A stretch of 61,229 bases of DNA from Nitrospira sp. SB0662_bin_26 (GCA_009840285.1 VXOF01000045.1:1-61229), one strand, 5' to 3'; counted from the first letter of the stretch, positions 34,347 through 42,501 are shown. The notes: a model not told the origin generated them from the sequence alone. Made by a program: numbers and translations.

Positions 34347-35294
34347 ATGGCTCTTCCCGATTTTCATGACGTGGAACTCGCGGCGGCCCGCCTAAAGGGC
34401 ATCGCCCGTGAAACACCCATCCGGACTTCCCGGCAACTCGACGCCCGGTCGCACGCCACCGTCTTCCTGAAGTGCGAAAACTTTCAGCGCGTGGGGGCGT
34501 TCAAGTTTCGCGGGGCGTACAACGCCGTAACACAACGCCCGTCCTCGAAGTCCGTGGTGGCCCTGTCGTCCGGGAATCACGCCCAGGGCATTGCGCTGGC
34601 CTGCCGGTTGTCGGGGAAAGAAGCGCACCTCGTGATGCCGGAACCTGTAAACCCCATCAAGCGGGCGGCGGTGCAGGAATACGGCGGCATCGTCCACGTG
34701 CCTCCCGATCCCCGTGATGCGGACTCGTTTTCCCGGGATCTGGTGCGGGAACTGCACGGAGAATGGATTGAAGCGTTCAACGATCCCGACGTGATTGCGG
34801 GGCAGGGCACCGCTGCGTTGGAATTGTTGGGCCGCGTGCCGGATCTCGACGTGCTGTTGGGCCCCATTGGCGGCGGGGGCCTGTTATCCGGTACGTGTTT
34901 GGCGGCTCACGGTCTCAATCCCAAAATCCAAGTCTTCGCGTGTGAGCCGGCCGGGGCTTTGGACGCCCTGTATTCCGTGCGGGAAAATCGCATCGTATCG
35001 CAGGAACATCCACGGACCATTGCGGAGGGGTTGCGGACGAGCGTAGGGACCCTGACATTGCCCATCCTGCGCGACCACCTGGCCGGGTTCTTCGTGGTGA
35101 CAGAGGAGGAAATCGTCGCGGCCATGCGGTTCGTCTACGAACGCATGAAACTGGTAATCGAACCGGCAGGCGCCGTGGCCGTGGCGCCGCTGCTCCGGCA
35201 GGAGCCCGCGTTGCAGGGCAAACGCGTGGGCGTGATCATCTCCGGCGGCAACGTGGATTTGTCTCGCTACTTCGACGGGCTGTCGGGTTTCTAA
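34347..35294 (+). CDS. Threonine/serine dehydratase (PLP fold type II)
   Basis: 315 residues. The PLP lysine is K53 in GAFKFRGAYNA, the substrate loop is SSGNHAQGIALA, the phosphate-binding loop PIGGGGLLSGTC, and the C-terminal IISGGNVDL holds the pyridine-binding residue. There is no C-terminal ACT domain, so it is the short catabolic form (TdcB-like, or serine racemase-like) rather than full feedback-regulated IlvA. Likely reaction: threonine to 2-oxobutyrate, or serine to pyruvate. Substrate cannot be fixed from sequence. Start ATG at 34347. Confidence 0.9.
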   Translation: MALPDFHDVELAAARLKGIARETPIRTSRQLDARSHATVFLKCENFQRVGAFKFRGAYNAVTQRPSSKSVVALSSGNHAQGIALACRLSGKEAHLVMPEPVNPIKRAAVQEYGGIVHVPPDPRDADSFSRDLVRELHGEWIEAFNDPDVIAGQGTAALELLGRVPDLDVLLGPIGGGGLLSGTCLAAHGLNPKIQVFACEPAGALDALYSVRENRIVSQEHPRTIAEGLRTSVGTLTLPILRDHLAGFFVVTEEEIVAAMRFVYERMKLVIEPAGAVAVAPLLRQEPALQGKRVGVIISGGNVDLSRYFDGLSGF

Positions 35295-35299
35295 GTTGC

Positions 35300-35629
35300 T
35301 TATTCAGCGGCGGGTTGCGGCAGCGAATCGCGGAGTTCTTCCAAGTTCTTGATGACAAGCAGGTCGCCGTTGGCGGTGGCGACGTCGATGCCTTGCGCGC
35401 AGACCGTGCGGCAGCGGTCGGGTTGGCCGGCCTGTTTGAGGGATTGCGCCAGGGCCAGGATGGCCGCGGAGTAGGTGGGTTTGACCTTGATGCAACTGTC
35501 GAAGGCGGAGATGGCCTCTTCCCAATTTTCATCCCCCATGTACGCCTTGCCCAACCCGAACCAGAGGGTCTCGTCATTGGGGTCCATCTGTAAGACTTTT
35601 TTGAATTTCTCGATCTTGGGGTCTGCCAT
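35300..35629 (-). CDS. Small TPR protein
   Basis: A 109-residue cytoplasmic protein starting MADPKIEKFKKVLQMDPNDE at the ATG at 35629; the longer open frame upstream has no coding character and includes repeat DNA. About two TPR units are visible: ETLWFGLGKAYMGDENWEEA with AISAFDSCIKVKPTY, then SAAILALAQSLKQAGQPDRC. Probably a protein-interaction adaptor. It converges on the dehydratase with a 5-bp gap. Confidence 0.8.
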   Translation of the reverse strand: MADPKIEKFKKVLQMDPNDETLWFGLGKAYMGDENWEEAISAFDSCIKVKPTYSAAILALAQSLKQAGQPDRCRTVCAQGIDVATANGDLLVIKNLEELRDSLPQPAAE

Positions 35630-35794
35630 GCCGTGTCCTGTCGAATGGGTTGGACGTTCCTGGTGCGCTTTTTGTTCGCTGACTGTAGCAGAGGGGCCGT
35701 CGCGTTGTCTAACCACGGACCCTGTGTTACGATCCGGTTCCCGTTTTCGCCTCTGATATCCTGGTGTGAAAATAAACCGATGAGACCCCAATTT

Positions 35795-35840
35795 GTCATT
35801 CCCGCGCACGCGGGAATCCAGGTTTTTTTTCGAGGATGAC
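35795..35840. repeat. Dispersed hairpin repeat, copy D (shortened)
   Basis: Starts GTCATTCCCGCG with hairpin CCCGCG/CGCGGG and GAATCCAG, then a run of eight T and a remnant TCGAGGATGAC that matches the right end of copy C. It looks like an element with the second half mostly deleted. It lies 28 bp before the deacetylase-fold gene. Confidence 0.75.
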
Positions 35841-35867
35841 AGAAGAGGACAAAGCTGAGGATTCTGT

Positions 35868-36812
35868 ATGGGCCGCGTGGGAATCGTGACGCATCCGGCG
35901 TATCTGGAACATGACATGGGCCGGTCGCATCCGGAGTCGCCGGAGCGGCTGCGGGCCATTGTCGCGCGACTCGAATCCACCGGCACGATGTCCATGTTGA
36001 CCCGGATTGAGCCACGGAACGCCGAACCGGAATGGATTACCCGTGTTCACGATCCGGCCTACGTGGGGCGGCTGGTAGAGAGAGCTCCGACCACGGGCTA
36101 TGCCTCACTCGACCTGGACACGTCCCTGTCGCCCGGTTCGTTGCCCGCCGCGTCTCTCGCCGCGGGCGGGGTCTTGGAGGCCGTTGACGCCGTCATGGCT
36201 GGCCGGGTCGATCAGGTCTTCTGCGCGGTTCGTCCGCCCGGTCACCATGCCGAGGCCAGCCGCGCCATGGGGTTTTGTCTGTATAATAACGTGGCCGTCG
36301 CGGCCCGGTATCTCCGGGAGCGTCATGGTCTCGCTCGCGTGCTGATCGTGGATTGGGACGTGCATCACGGGAACGGTACGCAACACGCGTTTGAGGACGA
36401 TCCCTCCGTGCTGTTCTTCAGCACGCATCAGTATCCCCATTATCCCGGGACCGGGGCGGAGACGGAACGCGGCCGGGGCCGTGGAGAAGGGGCGACCATC
36501 AACGTCCCCCTGTACGGGGGTCAGGGTACGGATGAGTACCGGGACATTTTTCATCAGGTGTTGGTGCCGGCCGCGGCGGCGTTTCGACCCGAGTTCGTGT
36601 TGATTTCCGCCGGGTTTGATGCGCACCGGGATGATCCCCTGGCGAGCATGGGCATCACGGATGAAGGGTACGGTGAACTCACCCGCATCGTGGGGTCCAT
36701 TGCTCAAACCCATTGTCAGGGTCGCATCGTGGCTTGCCTGGAAGGCGGCTACGACCTGCGGGCGCTTGCCGCTTCGGTTGAACAGCATATTCTCGCGTTG
36801 ATGGACACGTAG
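35868..36812 (+). CDS. Histone-deacetylase-fold amidohydrolase (AcuC/APAH class)
   Basis: 314-residue zinc hydrolase removing acetyl groups from lysine or polyamines. Family motifs are in place: SHPESPERLRAI, the catalytic His pair RPPGHHAEASRAMGFCLYNN (about 124-143), zinc ligands DWDVHHGNGTQ (about 164-174) and SAGFDAHRDDPL (about 247-258), and ACLEGGYD near the end. Length and motifs are typical. It is the first gene of a very tight run: the pentaheme cytochrome starts 3 nt after its stop. The substrate is unknown. Confidence 0.92.
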   Translation: MGRVGIVTHPAYLEHDMGRSHPESPERLRAIVARLESTGTMSMLTRIEPRNAEPEWITRVHDPAYVGRLVERAPTTGYASLDLDTSLSPGSLPAASLAAGGVLEAVDAVMAGRVDQVFCAVRPPGHHAEASRAMGFCLYNNVAVAARYLRERHGLARVLIVDWDVHHGNGTQHAFEDDPSVLFFSTHQYPHYPGTGAETERGRGRGEGATINVPLYGGQGTDEYRDIFHQVLVPAAAAFRPEFVLISAGFDAHRDDPLASMGITDEGYGELTRIVGSIAQTHCQGRIVACLEGGYDLRALAASVEQHILALMDT

Positions 36813-36815
36813 ACC

Positions 36816-38171
36816 ATGGCCAAACCGCGAACAAGACGACGACATCCCGGGCGGCTGTTGGCTTTGCTGGGGCTGCTGCTGGCCGTTCCGGGCCTGTTCT
36901 ATTATTTCTATACGGAGGTCCGGCCAACCGTGATTTTCGGATTGCGTGACGATTATGCCCATGCCATTCCGTTCCAGCAGATCCCGGCGGGCCTGGACTC
37001 TTTGACCGCGGAGTCATGCGGGCAATGCCATCAGGCGATTTATGAGGAATGGAAAACCAGTATTCATGCCCATGCCTATCGGGACCCGTTTTTCCAGGCC
37101 TATTGGAAAAAAGACGGGTACGTTTGGGTCTGTCTCAACTGCCATACGCCGTTGGAGAATCAGCAGCCCACGCTCATCAAGGAGATCCCGAACAACCGGG
37201 TGGAAAAGGCGGTCGAGGTCGATAACCCGGACTACGATATGGCCTATCAGGCTGAAGGGGTCACGTGCGCGGCGTGTCACGTGCGCGACGGCAAGATCCT
37301 GGGGCCGTTTGACGATTCAGCGGCGCCTCACCCGACGGCATATGATCCCGCCTTTCGCACGACGGCAATTTGTTATCGATGTCACAACGTGGTCTCCGGC
37401 CCCTTCCAGTTCTATAACGTAGGCCCCTGCGGCACCTACGCGGAATATGAGGGGGAGTTTTTCATGAAGGAGCAGGGGTTCACGTGCCAGCATTGTCACA
37501 TGCCGGAAGTTTCCCGTCCGGTGGCCGAGGCCGGGCCCATTCGGCAGGGCCGCCGCCATCTCTGGCGCGGCGGGCATGATCCTGACATGATCAAACGGGC
37601 CGTTGCGATCCAGGTCCGGTCCGATCCTCCCGACCCCAAGCAAGGCGAAACCGTCAGGATGACCTTGACCCTGATCAACGCCGGGGCCGGGCACAAGATT
37701 CCCACGGGCGATCCCGATCGTCACTTTACCGTGGAATTCTACGTCAAGGATCCGATGGGCGCGATTCTCGCTCAGCAAACCGACACGATGGGGCGATGGA
37801 TTCTCTGGCAACCCGTGATTCTGGAGGTGTATGACAACCGCCTGCTGCCGTTGGCCAGCCGTGATTATGAGTTTTTCTATGACATTCCGGAAGACCGGTC
37901 GGATCTGGTGGTGGAAGCCCGGGTCCGGTATCATATTCTGACCGACGGCCAGCATGCCATGTTGCGGGAAACCTATGGGTTGCGGTCGGATGACCCGTAC
38001 CGGTATACGATCTATACGCGTCAATTTCCGCTGAATGACACATTGAAAACGGCGTTGCATGCGGAAACGCCGGTCGAGACACGGTTGGGATGCGCCGCTC
38101 CGGAGAACGGGGTTCATCCCGAGGAATTCGCCCCCGCGCGGGGTCATCACGATCTTTTAACCATAGGTTGA
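36816..38171 (+). CDS. Membrane-anchored pentaheme cytochrome c
   Basis: 451 residues. A basic N-terminus (KPRTRRRHPGR) and one transmembrane segment (about 14-32, LLALLGLLLAVPGLFYYFY) put the rest in the periplasm. There are five CxxCH sites: CGQCH 68-72, CLNCH 106-110, CAACH 151-155, CYRCH 186-190 and CQHCH 224-228. The arrangement recalls the cytochrome c554 / multiheme nitrite-reductase superfamily. Residues about 260-400 have no heme site and look beta-rich (VRMTLTLINAGAGHKIPTGD). The run of His in HAHAYRD may give distal ligands. Electron donor and acceptor are unknown. A rhodanese gene starts 3 nt downstream. Confidence 0.88.
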   Translation: MAKPRTRRRHPGRLLALLGLLLAVPGLFYYFYTEVRPTVIFGLRDDYAHAIPFQQIPAGLDSLTAESCGQCHQAIYEEWKTSIHAHAYRDPFFQAYWKKDGYVWVCLNCHTPLENQQPTLIKEIPNNRVEKAVEVDNPDYDMAYQAEGVTCAACHVRDGKILGPFDDSAAPHPTAYDPAFRTTAICYRCHNVVSGPFQFYNVGPCGTYAEYEGEFFMKEQGFTCQHCHMPEVSRPVAEAGPIRQGRRHLWRGGHDPDMIKRAVAIQVRSDPPDPKQGETVRMTLTLINAGAGHKIPTGDPDRHFTVEFYVKDPMGAILAQQTDTMGRWILWQPVILEVYDNRLLPLASRDYEFFYDIPEDRSDLVVEARVRYHILTDGQHAMLRETYGLRSDDPYRYTIYTRQFPLNDTLKTALHAETPVETRLGCAAPENGVHPEEFAPARGHHDLLTIG

Positions 38172-38174
38172 TTT

Positions 38175-39044
38175 ATGTGGAGCACGTACCTCATCGATAC
38201 GGAAACCCTGGCCCTCAATCTTGGCCGGGAGGATTTGGTGATTATCGACGTGCGCGGCCAGGGCGCGTACACCTCGCACATCCCCGGGGCCGTGCATAGT
38301 ACCTGGCACGAATACAGTGATCCTGAAGCCACGGCCAAGGGCCTGTTGGATCCCGACGTCGCCCGGTTGGAGAAGCGGTTGCAGGCCCTGGGCGTCAACA
38401 ATTCGAGCGACGTGGTAGTGTACTCCAATCCCTTTGATAATTGGGGCGACGAAGGCCGGATGTTTTGGATGTTGCAGTATCTCGGACACAAGAGCGTCAA
38501 GGTCCTGGACGGAGGCTGGCCCAAATGGACGTTCGAACATCGACGCTATGAACATGACCCGGTTCGTCTCAAGCCGGGCAACTTTACGGCGTCGGTTCAG
38601 CCGGACGTGATGATCGACAAACAGGAATTGAAAAAATTGGTCAAGAGTCCCCATCGGGACACGGTGATCGTGGATGCCCGGAGCGTCGAGGAATACGCGG
38701 GTAAGGAAATCGACGGGTTGCCGAGGCCGGGGCATATCCCGTCCTCGGTCAATATCCCCTGGAACGGTTTTCTCCGTCAGGACGCGACGGTCAAGCCCGT
38801 GTCCGCTCTTCGGGAAATGTTTCATGCGTTCGGCATGCACGAACAACAGGAGGTGATTACCTATTGTTTGGGCGGTCTTCGGTCGGCGTGGGTGTATTTT
38901 TTACTGAAGTTGGCGGGATACGAGCGGGTGCGGAATTATCCGGGATCCTGGTGGGAGTGGAGCCGGGATTTTGCGGCCCCCGCCGAAAAAGACATGCAAT
39001 TGCTCTATCAGGTAACGGGCAAGGCCGAGGGAGAGGCGTCTTGA
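38175..39044 (+). CDS. Two-domain sulfurtransferase (rhodanese, thiosulfate or mercaptopyruvate type)
   Basis: 289 residues with an inactive N-terminal rhodanese domain (about 1-125, VIIDVRGQGAYTSHIPGAVH) and a catalytic C-terminal one (about 150-280). The active-site loop is TYCLGGLRSAW with Cys231; CxGGxR favours thiosulfate:cyanide sulfurtransferase over mercaptopyruvate enzymes (CGSGVTA). No signal peptide, so it is probably cytoplasmic. It is the third gene of the deacetylase-cytochrome-rhodanese run, 3 nt after the cytochrome. It could link sulfane sulfur to the redox module, which is inference. Confidence 0.9.
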   Translation: MWSTYLIDTETLALNLGREDLVIIDVRGQGAYTSHIPGAVHSTWHEYSDPEATAKGLLDPDVARLEKRLQALGVNNSSDVVVYSNPFDNWGDEGRMFWMLQYLGHKSVKVLDGGWPKWTFEHRRYEHDPVRLKPGNFTASVQPDVMIDKQELKKLVKSPHRDTVIVDARSVEEYAGKEIDGLPRPGHIPSSVNIPWNGFLRQDATVKPVSALREMFHAFGMHEQQEVITYCLGGLRSAWVYFLLKLAGYERVRNYPGSWWEWSRDFAAPAEKDMQLLYQVTGKAEGEAS

Positions 39045-39115
39045 AGAAACCCGGAAGGTATGCCAAGATCATAGAAAACATTTGCTTCTCTAACCTTTTA
39101 GCCAGGAGATCTGAC

Positions 39116-39415
39116 ATGATGAAGAATATTCTCTTAGGCGGGTTATTGATTTTGGCAGTGTTTGCATTGGTGGCCACGTCGGGGTGCTCCGAAGAGAAAG
39201 CGCCGGAGAAAGCAGCGCCTGAGAAGGCGGCACCTGCGGAAGCAGCGCCTGAAGAGGCGACCCCTGCGGAGGCGGCCCCTGCGGAGGCGGCCCCTGCGGA
39301 GGCGACCCCTGCGGAGGCGACCCCTGAAGAGGCGACCCCTGCGGAGGCAGCCCCTGCGGAGGCGGCCCCTGAAGAGGCAGCACCGGCAGAGGCAGTAGAA
39401 GGGAAGTCGGATTAA
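39116..39415 (+). CDS. Ala/Pro/Glu-repeat lipoprotein
   Basis: 99 residues from the ATG at 39116 (AGGAG 7 nt upstream). The signal peptide LLGGLLILAVFALVATSGC ends in Cys24 with a usable lipobox. The mature protein is almost entirely a five-residue repeat, A-(A/T)-P-(A/E)-E, about 14 copies, then EGKSD. At DNA level this is a 15-bp tandem repeat. Such A/P/E chains are extended and probably span the periplasm as a spacer, like the Pro-rich part of TonB. No catalytic domain. It comes 71 bp after the rhodanese and 14 bp before the SmbP gene. Confidence 0.8.
   Translation: MMKNILLGGLLILAVFALVATSGCSEEKAPEKAAPEKAAPAEAAPEEATPAEAAPAEAAPAEATPAEATPEEATPAEAAPAEAAPEEAAPAEAVEGKSD
39215..39398 (+). repeat. 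15-bp tandem repeat inside the lipoprotein gene
   Basis: About 12 copies of a unit like GCGGCCCCTGCGGAG, with GCGACCCCTGAAGAG variants, all in frame. The unit length is divisible by three and lacks stop triplets in every frame, so open frames appear on both strands here. Copy number is likely to vary between strains. Confidence 0.9.
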
Positions 39416-39429
39416 CAAGGAGGTGTAGA

Positions 39430-39771
39430 ATGGCGAAGAAGTTTTTCATTGCCGCATTGGCGATGACGGCGTTGTTCGTATTGGCGGCCGCACCGGCGTT
39501 TGCCGATGGGAATCCGCACGTGGCCGAAGCGATCGCGCACGCGGAAGAAGCGGCCAAACATGGCGGCATGGGGCATGCCGATGCCGTGGTCGGCCATGCG
39601 CAGGAAGCGTTGAGCCATGCCGAAATGGCTCAGAAAGAAGTCAAGAATCCTCATCTTGATGAGGGCGTCAGCGAATTGAAGGAAGCCATCGCGCATGGCG
39701 GCCAGGGACATGCCGAGGTGGCGACCAAACATGCGAAGAGCGCCGTCATGCATCTGAAGGAAGTCCATTGA
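39430..39771 (+). CDS. smbP: SmbP-like periplasmic metal-binding protein
   Basis: 113 residues. Signal peptide 1-25 (FIAALAMTALFVLAAAPAFA). The mature chain has 12 His in about 88 residues, placed in a heptad-like pattern (HVAEAIAHAEEAAKHGGMGH ADAVVGHAQEALSH), with an internal repeat KEAIAHGGQGHAEVATKHAK. This matches small metal-binding protein SmbP of Nitrosomonas, a four-helix Cu/Ni/Zn binder. AAGGAGG lies just before the ATG. A strong terminator follows. It is probably co-transcribed with the Ala/Pro/Glu lipoprotein. Confidence 0.88.
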   Translation: MAKKFFIAALAMTALFVLAAAPAFADGNPHVAEAIAHAEEAAKHGGMGHADAVVGHAQEALSHAEMAQKEVKNPHLDEGVSELKEAIAHGGQGHAEVATKHAKSAVMHLKEVH

Positions 39772-39801
39772 TTGTATCGAACAGGTTAAGGTGGTCTGAA
39801 A

Positions 39802-39829
39802 AACGGGCAGGAAGTTCCTGCCCGTTTTT
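39802..39829 (+). terminator. Rho-independent terminator after smbP
   Basis: ACGGGCAGGA-AGT-TCCTGCCCGT, a 10-bp perfect GC-rich stem (39803-39825), followed by a run of five T then GTTTT. It lies 31 bp after the smbP stop and 30 bp before the nitrilase start. Confidence 0.92.
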
Positions 39830-39858
39830 GTTTTGAGGACAGGTCAAAGAGACAACTG

Positions 39859-40650
39859 ATGAAAGTCGGGTATTTTCAAACGCATCCTGAATTCGGGGAA
39901 GTGCAACGCAATATCGATCAGGTGGCTGTTCGCCTGGGTGCGGTGGACTGCGAACTGCTCGTCCTGCCGGAATTCGCGTTTACCGGATATCAGTTTGTCG
40001 ATCAAGAGGAAGTTCGCGAGTTGTCGGAACCGGTTCCGGCCGGCCCGACGACCCAAGCCTGTCTGGAACTGGCCCGCCGGCACCGGATGCATTTGGTTGT
40101 GGGGTTGCCGGAAAAGGCGGGTGGGGAGTGCTACAATTCGGCGATCGTAGTGGGGCCTTCGGGGTTTCTGGGGAGTTACCGCAAAACGCATCTGTTTTGT
40201 GAGGAAACGTTGTTCTTCAGCCCGGGCGACTCGGGGTTCCGGGTGTGGGACATCGGCCAAGCCCGCATCGGGGTCATGATCTGTTTTGACTGGTACTACC
40301 CGGAATCCGCCCGTACCCTTGCTGTACAGGGGGCAGATATCGTGTGCCATCCGTCGAATCTCGTTCTGCCGCATTGTCCTGATGCCATGGTGACGCGGTC
40401 CCTGGAAAACCGCGTTTTCAGCATCACGGCCAACCGGGTCGGCCGGGAAGACAGGGGGGGCAAACCGCCCCTGACCTTCATCGGAAAAAGTGAAGTCGTT
40501 TCACCGACGGGCCGCATTCTTTCCCGGGCTTCCGCCGATACGCCCGAACTCACGGTCGTCGAAATCGATGTCGACGATGCCCGCAACAAGTCCATTAATC
40601 CCTACAATGAGTTATTGAGAGACCGCCGCCCCGGATATTATTGCTCCTAA
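39859..40650 (+). CDS. Carbon-nitrogen hydrolase (nitrilase superfamily)
   Basis: 263 residues. The Glu-Lys-Cys triad is visible: E38 (LVLPEFAFTGY), K109 (YRKTHLF) and C142 (MICFDWYYPES). The Glu in FEGE-like CEETLFF is also present. Members cleave amides or nitriles. The short form resembles N-carbamoylputrescine amidase or omega-amidase relatives, but the substrate cannot be named. Cytoplasmic, with no signal peptide. It starts after the smbP terminator, and its TAA overlaps the uppP stop codon on the opposite strand. Confidence 0.88.
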   Translation: MKVGYFQTHPEFGEVQRNIDQVAVRLGAVDCELLVLPEFAFTGYQFVDQEEVRELSEPVPAGPTTQACLELARRHRMHLVVGLPEKAGGECYNSAIVVGPSGFLGSYRKTHLFCEETLFFSPGDSGFRVWDIGQARIGVMICFDWYYPESARTLAVQGADIVCHPSNLVLPHCPDAMVTRSLENRVFSITANRVGREDRGGKPPLTFIGKSEVVSPTGRILSRASADTPELTVVEIDVDDARNKSINPYNELLRDRRPGYYCS

Positions 40651-41516
40651 ACCACGAGGAGAATGATCATCCCGAGAGCCATGCGGTAATAGCCGAACAC
40701 CTTGAGCGTATGCCGTTTGACGTAGGTGAGAAACGCCGCGATCACGGCCCAGGCCACCAGAAAGGACACCGCCAGGCCGATGCCCAGCGCCAGGAGATCC
40801 TGGACGTTGAAGAGGTGGTACGATTGAACGAATTTGTAGCCGGTGGCGGCGAGCATGGTCGGTAGCGCCAGGAAGAAGGAAAATTCCGTGGCGACTCTTC
40901 GCTCCAATCCCAGGAGCAGTCCTCCCACTATCGTCGAGCCCGAGCGGGACATGCCCGGGATCAGCGCCATGCACTGGGCGAGCCCGACTCCCACGGCCCG
41001 CGACAGGCCGATGTCTTCCAATACCGTACAACGAACCGGTTTGGGCCAGGTTTCCACGATGAGGATCACAATTCCGCCGGTGATGAGGCTTAGAGCTACG
41101 GTTTGAGGGGAGAACAGGTGCTCCTCGATCCACTCATGAGCCAGTAAGCCCACCAACGCCGCCGGCAGAAACGCCGCGCCCAGGCCGATGAGAAACCAGA
41201 GATGCGTGTGAGTGCCGGCCGAAGTTCTGAGCAAATCCATCAAGGAAACGGTGGAGGTTTCGAGGTTGTGACGCAAGTCGCGCCGTTCCTGGTTTGCATG
41301 CCTCAGCAAGGAACGGAGTTTCGTGCGTTCGTAGGCCACGACGGCCAACACGGCCCCCAACTGGATGCAGATTTCGACGCTGATTGCCACGTGACCCGTG
41401 AATCCCAACCCGTGCCCGGCAAGAATGAGATGACCGGTCGACGAGACGGGGAGATACTCGGTGAGTCCCTCCACAAGGCCGAGCAGAACGGCTAAACCAG
41501 GTCCGAATTGTTCCAT
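40647..41516 (-). CDS. uppP: Undecaprenyl-diphosphatase UppP (BacA)
   Basis: Recycles the lipid carrier for peptidoglycan. 289 residues with about eight membrane helices. Catalytic motifs are VEGLTEYLPVSSTGHLIL (about 15-32) and PGMSRSGSTIVGG (about 186-198). A longer cytoplasmic or periplasmic loop (about 60-105, RSLLRHANQERRDLRHNLET) is normal for the family. ATG at 41516. It is divergent from the HhH lipoprotein gene. Confidence 0.95.
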   Translation of the reverse strand: MEQFGPGLAVLLGLVEGLTEYLPVSSTGHLILAGHGLGFTGHVAISVEICIQLGAVLAVVAYERTKLRSLLRHANQERRDLRHNLETSTVSLMDLLRTSAGTHTHLWFLIGLGAAFLPAALVGLLAHEWIEEHLFSPQTVALSLITGGIVILIVETWPKPVRCTVLEDIGLSRAVGVGLAQCMALIPGMSRSGSTIVGGLLLGLERRVATEFSFFLALPTMLAATGYKFVQSYHLFNVQDLLALGIGLAVSFLVAWAVIAAFLTYVKRHTLKVFGYYRMALGMIILLVV

Positions 41517-41594
41517 GAGTGACGGCGGCAGTCCATGCGTGGGTCCGTGGAAAAGAATGCGTTGATGACGCTCGAAGACTCATCGCGTGAATTG

Positions 41595-41623
41595 TTGACA
41601 AAACATACCAAGGGTTTCATAGT
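41595..41623 (+). promoter_or_regulatory. Candidate promoter of the coiled-coil/HhH lipoprotein
   Basis: TTGACA (41595-41600), 17 nt, CATAGT (41618-41623). Perfect -35, 4/6 -10, 110 bp before the chosen start codon. Confidence 0.45.
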
Positions 41624-41732
41624 AAATGCCATGTCTCAAGGCCGAAGCCAATCAGGCAGTCTTCCCGACAAAAAGCCGTTTTTGATACTGAGAAGGACTG
41701 ATGAGGTCCCCGGAAGGGCACGGCGAAACGGC

Positions 41733-42470
41733 ATGCGGGGAGTGAGCCTTCTCTGTCTTGCCGGTCTGTTCTTGGGAGGCTGTGTTGTCCCCAAGGGCAA
41801 ATATGAAGCAACCGTGACGGCCCTGGAAGTTACTAAAACGGAACTGAAAAAAAGACGGATGCAGTATGAGGAGCTTGAGCGGGAAAATGACAAATTACGA
41901 TCCGAGCATGAGCAGGCGGCTTTTGATCTGGAAATGTTGAGCGCTGAAATTCAGCAGATCAAGGACGGCCAAAGAAGTGAACGGGACGTGCTCGCAAATC
42001 GTGAGGCGCAGTTGCAGAGAGATCGTGCAACCATGGTGAGCAAACTGCAGGAAATTCAGCATGTCCATCAGCAGTTGAAAAGCCAGAACCGCACGTTGCG
42101 TGATGCAGCGCGCCGCTATGAAAAAGATCTTAAAGAAGCCCGTGCAGCCGTGGCGCGAAGCGCGGCACAGGCTTCCAGGGCCTCCAAAAAGACCGGCACG
42201 GAGAGTCCGCCTCTGGCATCCAGGACGTCTACGTCCAAGCCGGCCCCACCTCCGGTCGCCGTACCCTTAAATGAGACGGTGACACCCGTCAATATCAATA
42301 CGGCCTCAGCGGATGACCTGGAGTTGTTTTTAGGGCTCACCAAGGCAGAGGCCGACAAGGTCGTGTTGAATCGGCCCTATCGGCTTCGCGGAGAACTGGT
42401 CTCCAAACGAGTGGTGCCCAAAGCCACGTTCGACGTGATCAAAGACAGAATCACGGCGGCCCCTCAATAA
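41733..42470 (+). CDS. Lipoprotein with coiled coil and ComEA-like helix-hairpin-helix
   Basis: 245 residues from the ATG at 41733; upstream in-frame ATGs exist (41535, 41631) but would bury the signal peptide. The signal MRGVSLLCLAGLFLGGC has lipobox LGGC with Cys17. Residues about 30-150 are a long charged coiled coil (TKTELKKRRMQYEELEREND, RDVLANREAQLQRDRATMVS). A Ser/Pro/Thr-rich linker follows (about 155-180). The last 65 residues hold a ComEA/type II HhH motif: VNINTASADDLELFLGLTKA and EADKVVLNRPYRLRGELVSK. HhH modules usually bind DNA, here displayed on the periplasmic side. Unusual combination. Confidence 0.78.
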   Translation: MRGVSLLCLAGLFLGGCVVPKGKYEATVTALEVTKTELKKRRMQYEELERENDKLRSEHEQAAFDLEMLSAEIQQIKDGQRSERDVLANREAQLQRDRATMVSKLQEIQHVHQQLKSQNRTLRDAARRYEKDLKEARAAVARSAAQASRASKKTGTESPPLASRTSTSKPAPPPVAVPLNETVTPVNINTASADDLELFLGLTKAEADKVVLNRPYRLRGELVSKRVVPKATFDVIKDRITAAPQ

Positions 42471-42501
42471 GTCTGACGGTCGAGTGGACTGGACCGGGAC
42501 T

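Noticed and set aside
39143-39418. Arg/Gly-rich open frame on the minus strand across the lipoprotein gene, and a second plus frame at 39162-39398
   Set aside because: Both are artefacts of the 15-bp tandem repeat, which has no stop triplets in any frame. Neither has a ribosome binding site, and the real frame has a signal peptide.
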